Notes under the pieces: model-generated
Databases searched by the model: none
The model's input: the letters and a program-made list of their open reading frames with translations, nothing else
What the model was told of the DNA's origin: nothing
Program-made: the position numbers and the translations under genes
Part shown: positions 1 to 9,444 of the stretch, piece by piece
How positions within the stretch are numbered: position 1 is the stretch's first letter
How the letters are laid out: each line of letters begins with the position of its first letter
DNA from: Litsea cubeba
Taxonomy: Eukaryota > Streptophyta > Magnoliopsida > Laurales > Lauraceae
Assembly (NCBI GenBank): GCA_012931725.1
Contig: CM022945.1
Span: 104,190,432 to 104,254,431 of the forward strand
Direction: 5' to 3'
DNA: 64,000 nucleotides

Positions 1-292
1 CCAAATCTCCTAATCAGGTTCGCCGTGCAGGCAAAACTCGATCCATGCATCATTTTTATGGCTTTTGGACTAAAGGATATAGTGAATGAAATATTTTATT
101 TTTCATGCTTTTTTTCTTATTACATTGAGAGAACTGAAAATTGTGGACACTGCGTTTGGAATCCAAAACCATTAGTTCGTACGGGATGTTTTGGATTTCT
201 TTTACGTCCAAACACCCCCACCTAATTGCACTATCATTGAATATAGACTTGCGAGAGAAAAGGAAAGAAGGACATACTTTGGAATCCGCCAT
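1..292 (-). CDS. Exon 1 and partial intron of a fifth small-protein gene (gene E)
   Basis: Only the 5' end is in the window. On the minus strand the first ATG after the TATA box is at 292-290 and opens the codons M-A-D-S-K (292-278), followed directly by GTATGT, a strong plant splice donor, at 277-272. The remaining 271 bases to the window edge would be intron, and the second exon would lie to the left. The 5' leader and TATA region resemble gene C (47285-47430) more than A, B or D, including shared text before the ATG. Unlike the other genes, exon 1 would add five codons rather than only the start codon. Whether the downstream exon exists, or this is a decayed promoter copy, cannot be seen. 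Membership of the family is inferred from the promoter and leader alone. Confidence 0.45.
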
Positions 293-367
293 ATTTTTCA
301 AGTGGTCTTGAAGTTGCAATTGAGAAGTTAGAAGCTGGCTTATAGATCATATGGCCTCCGATCCGAT

Positions 368-374
368 TTATATA
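368..374 (-). promoter_or_regulatory. TATA box of gene E
   Basis: TATATAA on the minus strand, 82 bp before the ATG at 292. An ATG about 24 bp after the box (near 350) lies upstream of the expected transcription start, so the ATG at 292 should be the first in the mRNA. The same box sits at a matching place in genes A to D. Confidence 0.5.
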
Positions 375-557
375 GAGAAATGCTAGGGAGTCGATGGGGA
401 TTATAAAACTTGAGAAACTTTCCCGGCTTGTCCTCAATAAATGGTAGCACAATGCGATATTTGGAAAGGAGAGAGGAATTACTATTCTACCCTCACAGAA
501 TTTTACATGAAACTTCATGGTGGGCCACCTATGAAATTCATTCGAGTCCTGCTATAT

Positions 558-681
558 GGACTAACTCATGGACAGAACCATGGACTAACTCCATGGTTTT
601 CATCCAAATAATGGATGAGAACATCCAATATTTGGATGAAAACCATGGGGTTAGTCCATGGACTAACTCCATGAGTTAGTC
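558..681. repeat. Fold-back (hairpin) element
   Basis: Arms 558-610 and 629-681 are near-perfect inverted repeats of 53 bp around an 18-bp loop. The arms are built from the words GGACTAAC and CATGG. The ends run into a TAGAC-type edge. Related words (TTAGTCCATG, TCCATGTAGAC) recur at 28318-28355 and 46265-46305, so this looks like a short fold-back MITE family. No target duplication was identified. Confidence 0.55.
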
Positions 682-869
682 CATGTAGACTTTTTGAATT
701 CAAAATGGTTCAAAATGCATATCCCCTTTGTTAGCATGGGATGTTCCCAAAATTGGTCCACCAGATTAAGCAGAGTTAAAGGATGACATTGAAGCATAGT
801 CGTATATTACCCTTATCACACTTTTATTTGTCCTTTTGAAGTGGTTGACTCGGTCGTCCAAACAGTATT

Positions 870-1137
870 GAGTTGTAATAATGTAGATGGCACTTTCGGT
901 GCAATAATGTAGATGGCACTGTGTACCATGGCTACAGTTATTTTCAATTGCATTCAAGGCTCAAGGAAACTGATGCAGTGGTCCACTTTGCCTTGTCAGT
1001 TTCCCCTCCAATTCACTAGTGGTAGTCAACAAAATTGAATTGTGGATGGCGATGCATGTCCTTTGCCTTGTCAGTTTCCCCTCCAATCACTAGTAGTAGT
1101 CACCAAAATTGAATTGTGGATGGCGATGCATGTCCTT
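870..1137. repeat. Short tandem duplications
   Basis: Two local duplications are visible. The phrase AATAATGTAGATGGCAC occurs twice between about 878 and 922. A unit of about 75 bp, from the word CCTTTGCCTTGTCAG to GGCGATGCATG, occurs at about 985-1060 and again at 1060-1135 with few changes. No gene is seen here. Confidence 0.6.
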
Positions 1138-1215
1138 CCGCATGGCCATGGCGATGCATACCCAATTCAAATTTACAGGGGTGCACAAGAAAATCCGTTG
1201 ATCCATAAAACCGTT

Positions 1216-1256
1216 TTGATTCCCGACTTTTATATTAACTATTGGTGGATATATAC

Positions 1257-1287
<31 letters not shown>

Positions 1288-1490
1288 TACTTCTTTTAAT
1301 TCAATGGCCGATATCATCTTCAGGTAAGTGATGATTGGAACGGTCACCTTTGGTGTAATCGATTTGATTCCCGACTTTTGTATAAACTCTTAGGGAATAT
1401 ATACAAAAACACTCTTACTTTTTTTAATTCAATGGCCGATATCATTTTCAGGTAGGTGATGATTGGAACGGTCACCTTTGGTGTAATATT
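1216..1490. repeat. Direct repeat of about 130 bp
   Basis: The stretch 1216-1358 is repeated at about 1363-1490, both beginning near GATTCCCGACTTTT and ending near GGTCACCTTTGGTGTAAT. The first copy contains a run of 20 or more A after 1258, which looks like slippage expansion. There is no coding content. Confidence 0.6.
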
Positions 1491-1499
1491 GTACTAGTA

Positions 1500-2570
1500 C
1501 AGCAACCCGTGCTTAGCACCAAAATGTTCACCAATAATTAAAAAGTATATTTATTGATTTATTAAGAAAATTTCAAATTACACAAAATCAATCCTTAAAT
1601 ATTTATGACAATGATTTGGTGGTTATTTATGATAGGGATAGTTATGATAGGGATAGAAATGAAGTTCTTGCATAAAAAAGAAAAGTACGAAGAAGAGGTG
1701 TTATATTAAGTGGAGGAAATATGTTGTTACATGTTGGAATTGGAGAGTGGTTACATATTAGAAGTGAGGAGTTATAAATTCCAGTCAAAATCATAAGTTA
1801 TAGTCAAAATTACTTTAAAAACCTTAATATAATATAATACGAAACCTTAATGAGAAAGTAAGTAAGTATGTCCAAGTCCAACTCTTTGACAAAATTGGCC
1901 CAGCGATTAACAATTTTAATTTCTCGGTTTTTCAAATAATGTAAAGATTTTTTAAACATAGCAATCAGGGGGCCTGAGCTCGGGCGAGCCCCGCCTTGGG
2001 CCAAAGTCTTTTGTACAGGAAGTAATATAAAAAATATTACTGGAGAGTGCAAAATATTACTGGAGAGTGCACTCGAAGCCATTCCATGTCAAATGTACAT
2101 GTGTGTCACCACCACTTGAATTATGTGAAAAAATCCTTGTTTTATTTTTATAAAGTAAAATTGGGCTGAACCCGGGCTTACTCATTTTCAGACCGGTCGG
2201 GCTTGGGCCAGCCACTTAAGGCCCGATTTGGGCTTGGGCCGGGCTTCGGCATATATTTTAGAACTCGGGCTGGGCCTGCATAGACCCCAGCCCGGCTCAC
2301 GAAGACCCAGCTACTCAAACCAATGAAGTTTATAACATTCATGTGCTTTAATATAGAGGGCTCGCTTTAATAATGATGATCAAATGTCAAAAATTGAGCA
2401 TCAAATATTTTTTTTATCAAAATAGAATTAAAGAAAATGGGAAATGAATCTTTTATAGTAGTTGGGGCCCAGACGGGCCTTGTTGGACCACGAGCCGTGC
2501 CTGAGGCATGACCGTGCTCCATGCCCAGCACGTTGCGTAGGAATTTGTTCATCAATGTTGGCCCACATCT
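1500..2570. other. AT-rich intergenic stretch with GGGC-rich patches
   Basis: No supportable gene. Two patches rich in GGGCTTGGGC-type words (about 1968-2010 and 2160-2300) resemble the GGCC-rich MITE tracts elsewhere in the window. A 22-bp phrase around GGAGAGTGCAAAATATTACT is duplicated near 2040-2070. Confidence 0.4.
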
Positions 2571-2594
2571 CAAAGATAATTCAGGGAGGGCATA

Positions 2595-3215
2595 AACCAA
2601 ACCAAACCAAACCAAGCCTTTTCCCACTAGGTGGGGTCGGCTATATGGATTTGACGACGCCAATCAAATCTATTTAGGGCCATGTCCTCCGTTAGATCCA
2701 TGTAAGCAAGGTCATGTTTAATAGTTTCTTTCCAACTTCTCTTGAGTCTCCCTCTCCCTCTCCTACTCCTGGCAATCTCCATGCTTTCATACCTTTTAAC
2801 AGGTGCCTCCGTTGGACGCCTTCTAACATGCCCGAACCATCTCAGTCGATTTTCTCGCATTTTATATCCAATCGGTGCCATTCCTACTTTGTCCCTAATC
2901 TCCTCGTTCCTAATCTTATCTCTCCTTATGATCCCGTACATCCATCTTAGCATTCTCATCTCCGCAACTTCCATCTTCTTGACATGATTATGCTTTATTG
3001 CCTAACACTCTGATCCATATAACAACGCTGGTCGTACCGCCACCTTATAATACTTTCCTTTAACCTTGAGAGGGACTTTCCAATCACACAAGACCACCGA
3101 AACACTCCTCCATTTGGTCCACCCGGTCCAAATCCTGTGACTTACATCAGTATCAATCCCTCCATCCTGTTGCACCATAGATCCAAGGTACCTAAAGTTT
3201 TCTTTCTCTACAATC
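2595..3215 (-). pseudogene. 3' end of an RTE-type LINE reverse transcriptase, 5'-truncated and broken
   Basis: The minus strand reads as the C-terminal part of a plant RTE-clade LINE polyprotein: ENFRYLGSMV, then a VRPALLYGSEC segment, then MRMLRWM, RLRWFGHV and RGRGRLKRSW. An in-frame TAG at 3004-3002 interrupts it where most family members carry Trp. The homology ends near 3215, so the endonuclease and RT catalytic core are absent. The element ends in short repeats of TTGGT on the minus strand (2595-2616), a usual RTE-type microsatellite tail. It is an inactive remnant. The RTE assignment is from remembered family motifs. Confidence 0.75.
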
Positions 3216-3483
3216 TTATAAAAATCTAAGTTGTTTAAATTAAAATAAATTATTTTCACCTTTTATGGTGCAAAAAATTGGACTTGATGAAAAGTCTATC
3301 AGCATAAAATCGGGTAAATAATTAATAATATAAAATACATGAATTGCTTTATATAAAGAAAAAACAATAACGTGATATTTTATATAATATAATATTTTAT
3401 TTTTAAAGAAAAAAATCTTGCATGTTTGGTAACTCAAGAAAAATTTGAGAAAAAGATTCTTTCATTCAAAAAGCTCAACTCTT
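3216..3483. other. AT-rich spacer
   Basis: No gene or clear repeat; AT-rich sequence between the RTE remnant and the CACTA element. It ends in the CTT that forms the left target duplication of that element. Confidence 0.4.
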
Positions 3484-4096
3484 CACTACAACAAATCACA
3501 CCACTCCCGACTAAATTTCCCGACTAAAATACGTTAGTCGGCAAATAACGAACCATTACCGACTAAATAAACATTGGTCGTCAAAATTGAATAAATTCGC
3601 CGACTAATCTATTTTTAGTCGGCAAAATCAAATATTTTCCCTACCAAAAAATAAATTAGTTGGCAAATTTGTCCTTTTTTTTTGCGCCAACTCGCTTCCC
3701 GATAAGTAATCGCGGGTACTTGATCAACTGCGACTAAATATTTTAGTCGGAAATTTCACTTCATATTTACCGACTAAATTATTTGGTTGGCCATTGTTTG
3801 TAAGTAATTCCCGACTAAATATTTAGTCGGCAAAAATCCAGCAAATAAAACTTCTACAGCCATTGGCCGACTAATTATTTCCCAACTAAATACACGCTTT
3901 CCCGATTAAATTACTGGTCGGAAAATTGTATTATTTCCCTTCTAAATTAATTTTAGTCGGCAAGTTCATTTCTCGACCTCACTTCAGGGACCAACCGCCG
4001 ACCAAATTTTTTTGGTCGGAAATACTATTCACCGACTAAAAAATCAACATTTGCCGACTAAAGTGTTAGTCGGGAGTGGTGTGATTTGTTGTAGTG
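3484..4096. mobile_element. Short non-autonomous CACTA (En/Spm-like) element
   Basis: The element is 613 bp. It begins CACTACAACAAATCACACC and ends with the exact inverted complement, with about 31 bp of perfect terminal inverted repeat. It is flanked by the 3-bp duplication CTT (3481-3483 and 4097-4099), as expected for CACTA transposition. The interior is packed with subterminal words CCGACTAAA and TTTAGTCGG in both orientations, the usual kind of transposase-binding repeats. It has no coding capacity. The perfect ends suggest fairly recent movement. Confidence 0.92.
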
Positions 4097-4099
4097 CTT

Positions 4100-4225
4100 G
4101 TATTAACCATTTACTTCACTTGGGAACTTAGGGATGACATAATACTAAAGGCTCTCACTCCCATCCCACCAACCAGGGATCGATCCGTGTGGGTGGCTTT
4201 ACCCACCACTGTGCCAAGCCCCCAA
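4100..4225 (-). mobile_element. SINE-like element (tRNA-derived head)
   Basis: On the minus strand a GGCTTGGCACAGTGGT phrase resembles a pol III A box and GGGATCGATCC-type text about 40 bp later resembles a B box. The same unit occurs in block Y at 43690-43845 with better A-box and B-box words. A clear tail and target duplication were not resolved. Confidence 0.5.
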
Positions 4226-4439
4226 AAAAAAAACCCATTCACTTCACTTGACCGGTAAAGTAATTATAAGAAACAAGTGATTTAACGAGTAGTTGTGATT
4301 TGATATTATTGCTTTTAAATGTTAATCATATACATGCTCATCCATCATTGTGTGGACCAAAGTCCTGACCCATGACCCACCCAAGATGTTAAAAAAAAGG
4401 ATGGGCTTGTAAGTTTACCGCCTTATGTGTGAGTGGGAT

Positions 4440-4600
4440 AGCTGCAAGTGCAAGTTTTCCTCCTCTTAGATGGGAGGAAAACTGACAAATGCGACTTTAC
4501 CACTGAAATGCAACTTTTCGTCCGTCTAGATGGGAGGAAAATTTGCAAATACAATTTTACGGCTACACAAGCAATGGTAAAGCTGCATGAGTGCATAAAT
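4440..4600. repeat. Tandem repeat of about 63 bp
   Basis: Two imperfect units each contain a small inverted repeat of the type TTTTCCTCC...GGAGGAAAA followed by TGCAAATGCGACTTTAC-like text. The matching place in block Y (44075-44215) has the same pair. Confidence 0.5.
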
Positions 4601-4779
4601 GCCCATATTTGTTTGGACAAAAATTGTAAATGTTAGGGATTTGTGGCGCTGGTGTCAAATCATGTCCATGAGCATTTGGAATTCTGGGTGTACTGCTAGA
4701 ATCCAAATACCAAGCTAGTCTCTATTCCTTCTCCAGTGACTTTGCCCCGGAGGTGGGAACATCACGGCCCACTTTTATG

Positions 4780-5240
4780 ACGGCCTAGCCATGCCTGGTC
4801 GGTGTCGTTCCATCCCCAACTTGACTACGGTCGGCCCAGCACGACCAGTGCGATGGCTTAGGTTGCGTCATGCCGCTCACGGGCTGGCCCACATGCCCAT
4901 CTTTGCTAGTTTTTTTATATATTTATTGAAGTAATTTCAACTTGATAAAGTCGAGATTACTACAATAAATATACAAACATTGATGTTAATTCAAAAATGA
5001 AAAGTAGAAATTTAATTATTTGAAGTCTTAGTTTTATTTTCATTTATATAAAAAATACTATTTGTTTTATATAAATGTCGGGCTGGGCCCGGCCTCAGCC
5101 GAAGCACCCCGGCCCACACTCTTTGTCGTGCCATGCCACGGCCCCCTTGCCCAGCATTGCCTGTGCCAACACGATCAACGGGCCGTGTTGGGCCATTGCC
5201 CGAAAAAATCCATCCTTGTCCGGCCCAATTGACACCTCTA
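4780..5240. mobile_element. GGCC-rich MITE-like element
   Basis: The tract contains many variants of CGGCCCAGCACGGCCC. It ends in AATTGACACCTCTA, which resembles the inverted end of the TAGGGGTGTAAA elements at 14878 and 53398. The left end was not placed. Open frames across it arise from the GC-rich repetition and are not genes. The block Y counterpart is 44340-44850. Confidence 0.4.
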
Positions 5241-7548
5241 TTCCGCCCCATAACGAGATCAGATGAGATCCATCGGGACTGTTTTCTGCAATAGGATCCA
5301 AATCCAGACAAGGTACCTAGCCCATCTCCTGTTTGCACTGAGGCCCCAACCCGGATCGGGCTGGTAATTGCCTGCGGTCCTTTCTCTTTCTCCTCCGTTT
5401 GATTTGCAACAAGGGCGGCAGTAACCAATTTCGTCTCCTATCTGATCTCTACAACACCTTGAGATTTCACATGATCTATTGCTCCTTCCATATGTGTGAC
5501 CCATGAACCATGAAGGGAACAGATGGGCCCTGTGTTGGCCCAGTGGACCCGGTTTCTCCTTAAAGATTTGCACCAAAAGTGAGAAATTAGTCAACTCATG
5601 ACCACCACCCCCGTCGGCACATGGTCAGTACACTCCAAAGATTTATCTAATTTTATTGTAGTTTAATTTAGTCCATCCTTGAAACCTCTTATATCTTTGA
5701 TTCTGTATGTATTTTCTTTTTCTTTGGTTTTCTCTTTTTATTTTATTTTATTCCATCATTGAAATCTCTTACTTCTTTGACTTCACACACTTTTCTTTTT
5801 TGAGATTTTCTTGTAAAACAGTGAGTTCTTTGCAATAGGAAAGATAAGTTGGACAAAACTATATTGCCCAAGACCATGCAGGGCAATCACTTAGGCGCAT
5901 GGAAAAGATGAAATGGACGCCAATTGTAATGGGTTCTTTTTTCATTCATGTAATTAAGCTAATGGTCTACTTTAATTGATAATGCGATTTTAAGATCTTT
6001 GATGTTAGGATCTATCGCAACTTGGGATGTCCTACTGTTATAGGATATCACTTGGTAAAGGATAAAATCGTCATTTTCACGACGTCTTTTTTTGTGTACA
6101 AACCGTTGTGCACTAATTATAACTTTTCCAACGGTTCTCGAAAAAATGTCGGGTTTAGAGGCTGCCATACGGTAAATATCCCGATTATCCTCTTTGCTTG
6201 AGCATCTAAAAGTTGCAAGGAGGTTGGAAATTTCAAAGGTTATTCCTAACTTTTTGAATGGCTGGAATTCATAATTCTAGAGAAAATGTACACTATACAC
6301 CTAAAAATTTCAATGGAGAAAGCTAGCATGTTATTATTTTTAAATTTCCAACGTCACAAATTCTAGTAATAAATTGTACTATGGATGGACAATTCATCAG
6401 CTCTCACTTTCTGCAGCAGTAGAATATTTTCAATCAAGAAAATTTAGGTGCTCATGGATTAGCCGAGCTGTGAGTCTCAACCAACTTTAGAAACACGGGG
6501 CCATATCCATGGCTCAAGCTTGACACGGGCTATCAGTGTTATAGCATGAGACCTGACCATGTCAAACATGTCAGGCCCGAGCCCACCCATTTAGTCCATA
6601 GGGTCACACCGGGCAGGGTTTCCCACCACTTGTTATTTTGGGGGGGGGGGGGGGGGGTGGTAATTCCAGTCTGTACACTACAAAAACTAGTTAATCAGGC
6701 TAGGCTTTGGATTTCTATCACTTAAGTCAAGCTTGGCCAAAAAATTAAATGGGCCAGAACTTTAGATACAAGCCCAGCCAAAAAGTGGACTGGCCCGGCT
6801 ATGAGTACCCCTACCCTTATATGCTACACAACTCTATAATATACCATCTACGTTTGTGAATTGGATACATTCCAATGAAGCCCACGCCCGAAGAAAGCAT
6901 TTTTTTTTCTAATTACACCCAGGTTGGGTGCAAAACCACTGGTAAATTTCAATATAAATTCACTGAGTAGGGCCCACTATTTAAATACACACCACTAGAA
7001 GAATTACAACCACCTAATGTCAGGGTAGATGTATCAAGGTGGGCCATATCATCGATTATAAATGAAGTTGCACTGTAATCCTCATTGTAATTTCAAGAAA
7101 ATAGTTATCAAAACATGTCGACTATTTTTTACTATTTAAAACAAGATATATGGTAGAGTTTGTGAGTTCCATTGGATCTAATCAAGCTAAAAAAAAAACT
7201 TTGAGGGTGAGACATCAACAAAAGATCAAGTAAATTGCGGTCACGTTTGGCAATCAAATCCTCAAAATTTTCTCACGAATTTTTAATAAAGGTTTGGAAA
7301 ACTCTCCTTTGTAATTTCTCTAAGAACACGAGCCAATGGAAATGCTCATATTGTGAGGGTTTTTAGGCCCAACCCTCCATCATGGGATTTTGAAATTCTC
7401 AATTTTTTTAATTTATATTCTGATATTAATTTTTCTCAGCTATGGACATCAATAGTATAAGCACCAAATCTTGGAATTCATACCAATTATTCAAATGCAT
7501 GCCACCGCCTACCAAACGTTCTTGAATATTTCCAACTCTAGCTATATG
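5241..7548. other. Block X intergenic DNA
   Basis: No supportable gene. It is mostly AT-rich DNA matching block Y, with a G run at about 6642-6658 and a GGCC-rich patch near 6530-6800. The stretch 7407-7415 (TTTAATTTA) is the unoccupied site corresponding to the Mutator-like insertion at 48777 in block Y. Confidence 0.5.
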
Positions 7549-7584
7549 ATGTAAGGCCGTGGATCATCCTCTTTCGTCTAGGGT

Positions 7585-9444
7585 ATGGGGTTTTCCCCCT
7601 TTGTCCCCAGCCAGAAACCTTCTTCTCCGACATTACTCCCTCAGCTTCCACCCCCTCATCCTTATCCACCACCTAGTCAAACCCCAGCACTTTTGCCCAC
7701 TCTAGCCACTGATCCGCCCTGGGCCTCCAGCTCAGCCCCTCACCAAGATTCGTCCCCCTGGGCAGCTCCTCCTCCAGCTCCCAATCCCTCATGGAACTTT
7801 CCACCTCTTCCCAGCCAGACAGCAGGTCAGCCAGCGGATCAGCTCCCAAAACCCCCTGTCCTACCTACTCTGTCCAGCTTAGCCCCTATCCAGCAACCAC
7901 TCACCCAGTTTCCCACTTCTTTTGCTAACCTTTTTGCAGCCCCTAATCCTCTCTACCATTCTACTATCTACCCCCCCACAACCTGGAAAAATGGTAGACC
8001 GGCCTTAACCATTCCCCAGTCCATGCTCTCCTCTAGCAAAGAATCTTTCTCCTTTGCAGTCATTGGGAAATTTGCTGGGAAAAGGCCTTCCCTTGAGTGG
8101 GTTGAGGAGAAGGCCAAGCTCTGGGCCCTCTCTAGACCTTGTCTGGTCTCCCTTACCACTAAAGGAAATTTCATCTTCCGTTTCAACTCCCCTGAAGACA
8201 AAGCCCACATCCTAGGCCTTTCCCCACTTTCTCTAGATAAGAGAAAACTTTTCTTCCTTCCTTGGTCCCCTGGGCAAGACGAATCGGTTTGGCCCTCCAT
8301 TGCTCCAGTGTGGGTTAGATTTTCAGGGCTCCCATACCATTGCTGGAGCCAGCACATCATCTTCTCCCTAGCTAACTCCATTGGTCAACCTATCAAATTA
8401 GATGACATTACTTCTGCTCAGAGGATTCTTACCTTTGCAAGGGTTTTGGTCAATGTTGATCTATCCAAACCTAAACCTCAATCCATCCTTGTGGACCTGC
8501 AAGGAGAAAGAGAGATAGAAATCTTAGTTTCCTTTGAAAACCTCCCCTGCTCTGGTTGCTACCAAACTGGTCACTACCAACACTCCTGTCCTACTGCTAA
8601 CCAACCTGGCAAACCTCCTCTAGTCACTGTTAGCTCAGATTCCTCACCTTCTGAACCTGTTCCTACTCCTCATGCCACCCAAACCCCTCCCTCTCTCTCC
8701 CCTAGTCCGAACCAACCCAACCCTCCCTCAAATCACCAAATCCCTGGCAATGTAACTCTGGCCCCCCCTCTATCAACTGCTCTAACTCCCCCTCTATCAA
8801 CTGCTCTAACTCTAAACCATATCCCACTCAACCCCCCTCTTTTGCCCCCCCCCTCTCCTCCCTCATACCCAGCTACCTCCTCTACCTTAGCCACTTCTAC
8901 CTTCTCTTCTTCCCACCATTCACCTATTCAGCCTCAGGCTCTTCACAACTCCTTAATTCTTCAGCCTAACAACAACCCACCTGGGCTTGCTAAAGCCAAG
9001 ACTTCTCTTACCTCATCCAAGCTTCCAGCTATCTCTTCCTCTTTCAATGATCTGCCCTACGACGTAGTCTCTGTTATCCTCGAGAAAATCCCAACACCAC
9101 CCATTGACACCTCAAACTCCTTCTCCACTCTGGAAAACTGTTCTTTCCTGGACCCACCCTTCAACCCAAACCTATATGGAAGAAATCTTGAGGCTTTTAC
9201 TGAAGGTAACTCCCCCACAGGCCCTCCCCCTGGCTTTGAGCAGGCCCAAGACACAACTTTAGGCCAGCCAACTGAACTCCCTCAGGAAAATATACTGGCT
9301 AGCTCACCTGCAGCCCCTCCCACATATCACCCAAGAGGCAAAACCAAGATCAAATGCCCCGTTTCAGGTAATGGCCCTATTACCAGGAGGCAAACCAGGA
9401 GGTCTAAGAGCAAACGCACCTCCCCCATCCCTTCCCCATGTTAA
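7585..9444 (+). CDS. LINE-1 ORF1 protein (DUF4283 and CCHC zinc knuckle), 619 aa
   Basis: This is the nucleic-acid-binding ORF1 protein of a plant LINE-1. Residues 1-150 are a Pro/Ser-rich disordered leader. Residues about 153-320 match the DUF4283 pattern, with a VWVRFSGLPYHCW segment. A CCHC zinc knuckle follows at C322, C325, H330 and C335. The rest is a long Pro/Ser/Thr-rich tail ending in a basic RRQTRRSKSKR stretch. The start at 7585 lies only 27 bases into the element and fits a short LINE leader. The stop codon overlaps the ORF2 start in the motif ATGTTAA, suggesting coupled reinitiation. In the family, ORF1 binds element RNA to form the ribonucleoprotein. The family call is firm; expression is unknown. 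Confidence 0.9.
   Translation: MGFSPFVPSQKPSSPTLLPQLPPPHPYPPPSQTPALLPTLATDPPWASSSAPHQDSSPWAAPPPAPNPSWNFPPLPSQTAGQPADQLPKPPVLPTLSSLAPIQQPLTQFPTSFANLFAAPNPLYHSTIYPPTTWKNGRPALTIPQSMLSSSKESFSFAVIGKFAGKRPSLEWVEEKAKLWALSRPCLVSLTTKGNFIFRFNSPEDKAHILGLSPLSLDKRKLFFLPWSPGQDESVWPSIAPVWVRFSGLPYHCWSQHIIFSLANSIGQPIKLDDITSAQRILTFARVLVNVDLSKPKPQSILVDLQGEREIEILVSFENLPCSGCYQTGHYQHSCPTANQPGKPPLVTVSSDSSPSEPVPTPHATQTPPSLSPSPNQPNPPSNHQIPGNVTLAPPLSTALTPPLSTALTLNHIPLNPPLLPPPSPPSYPATSSTLATSTFSSSHHSPIQPQALHNSLILQPNNNPPGLAKAKTSLTSSKLPAISSSFNDLPYDVVSVILEKIPTPPIDTSNSFSTLENCSFLDPPFNPNLYGRNLEAFTEGNSPTGPPPGFEQAQDTTLGQPTELPQENILASSPAAPPTYHPRGKTKIKCPVSGNGPITRRQTRRSKSKRTSPIPSPC

Noticed and set aside
5012..5428. 138-codon frame on the minus strand
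   Set aside because: Runs through the GGCC-rich repeat; composition is Gly/Arg/Pro from repeated words and no domain is seen.
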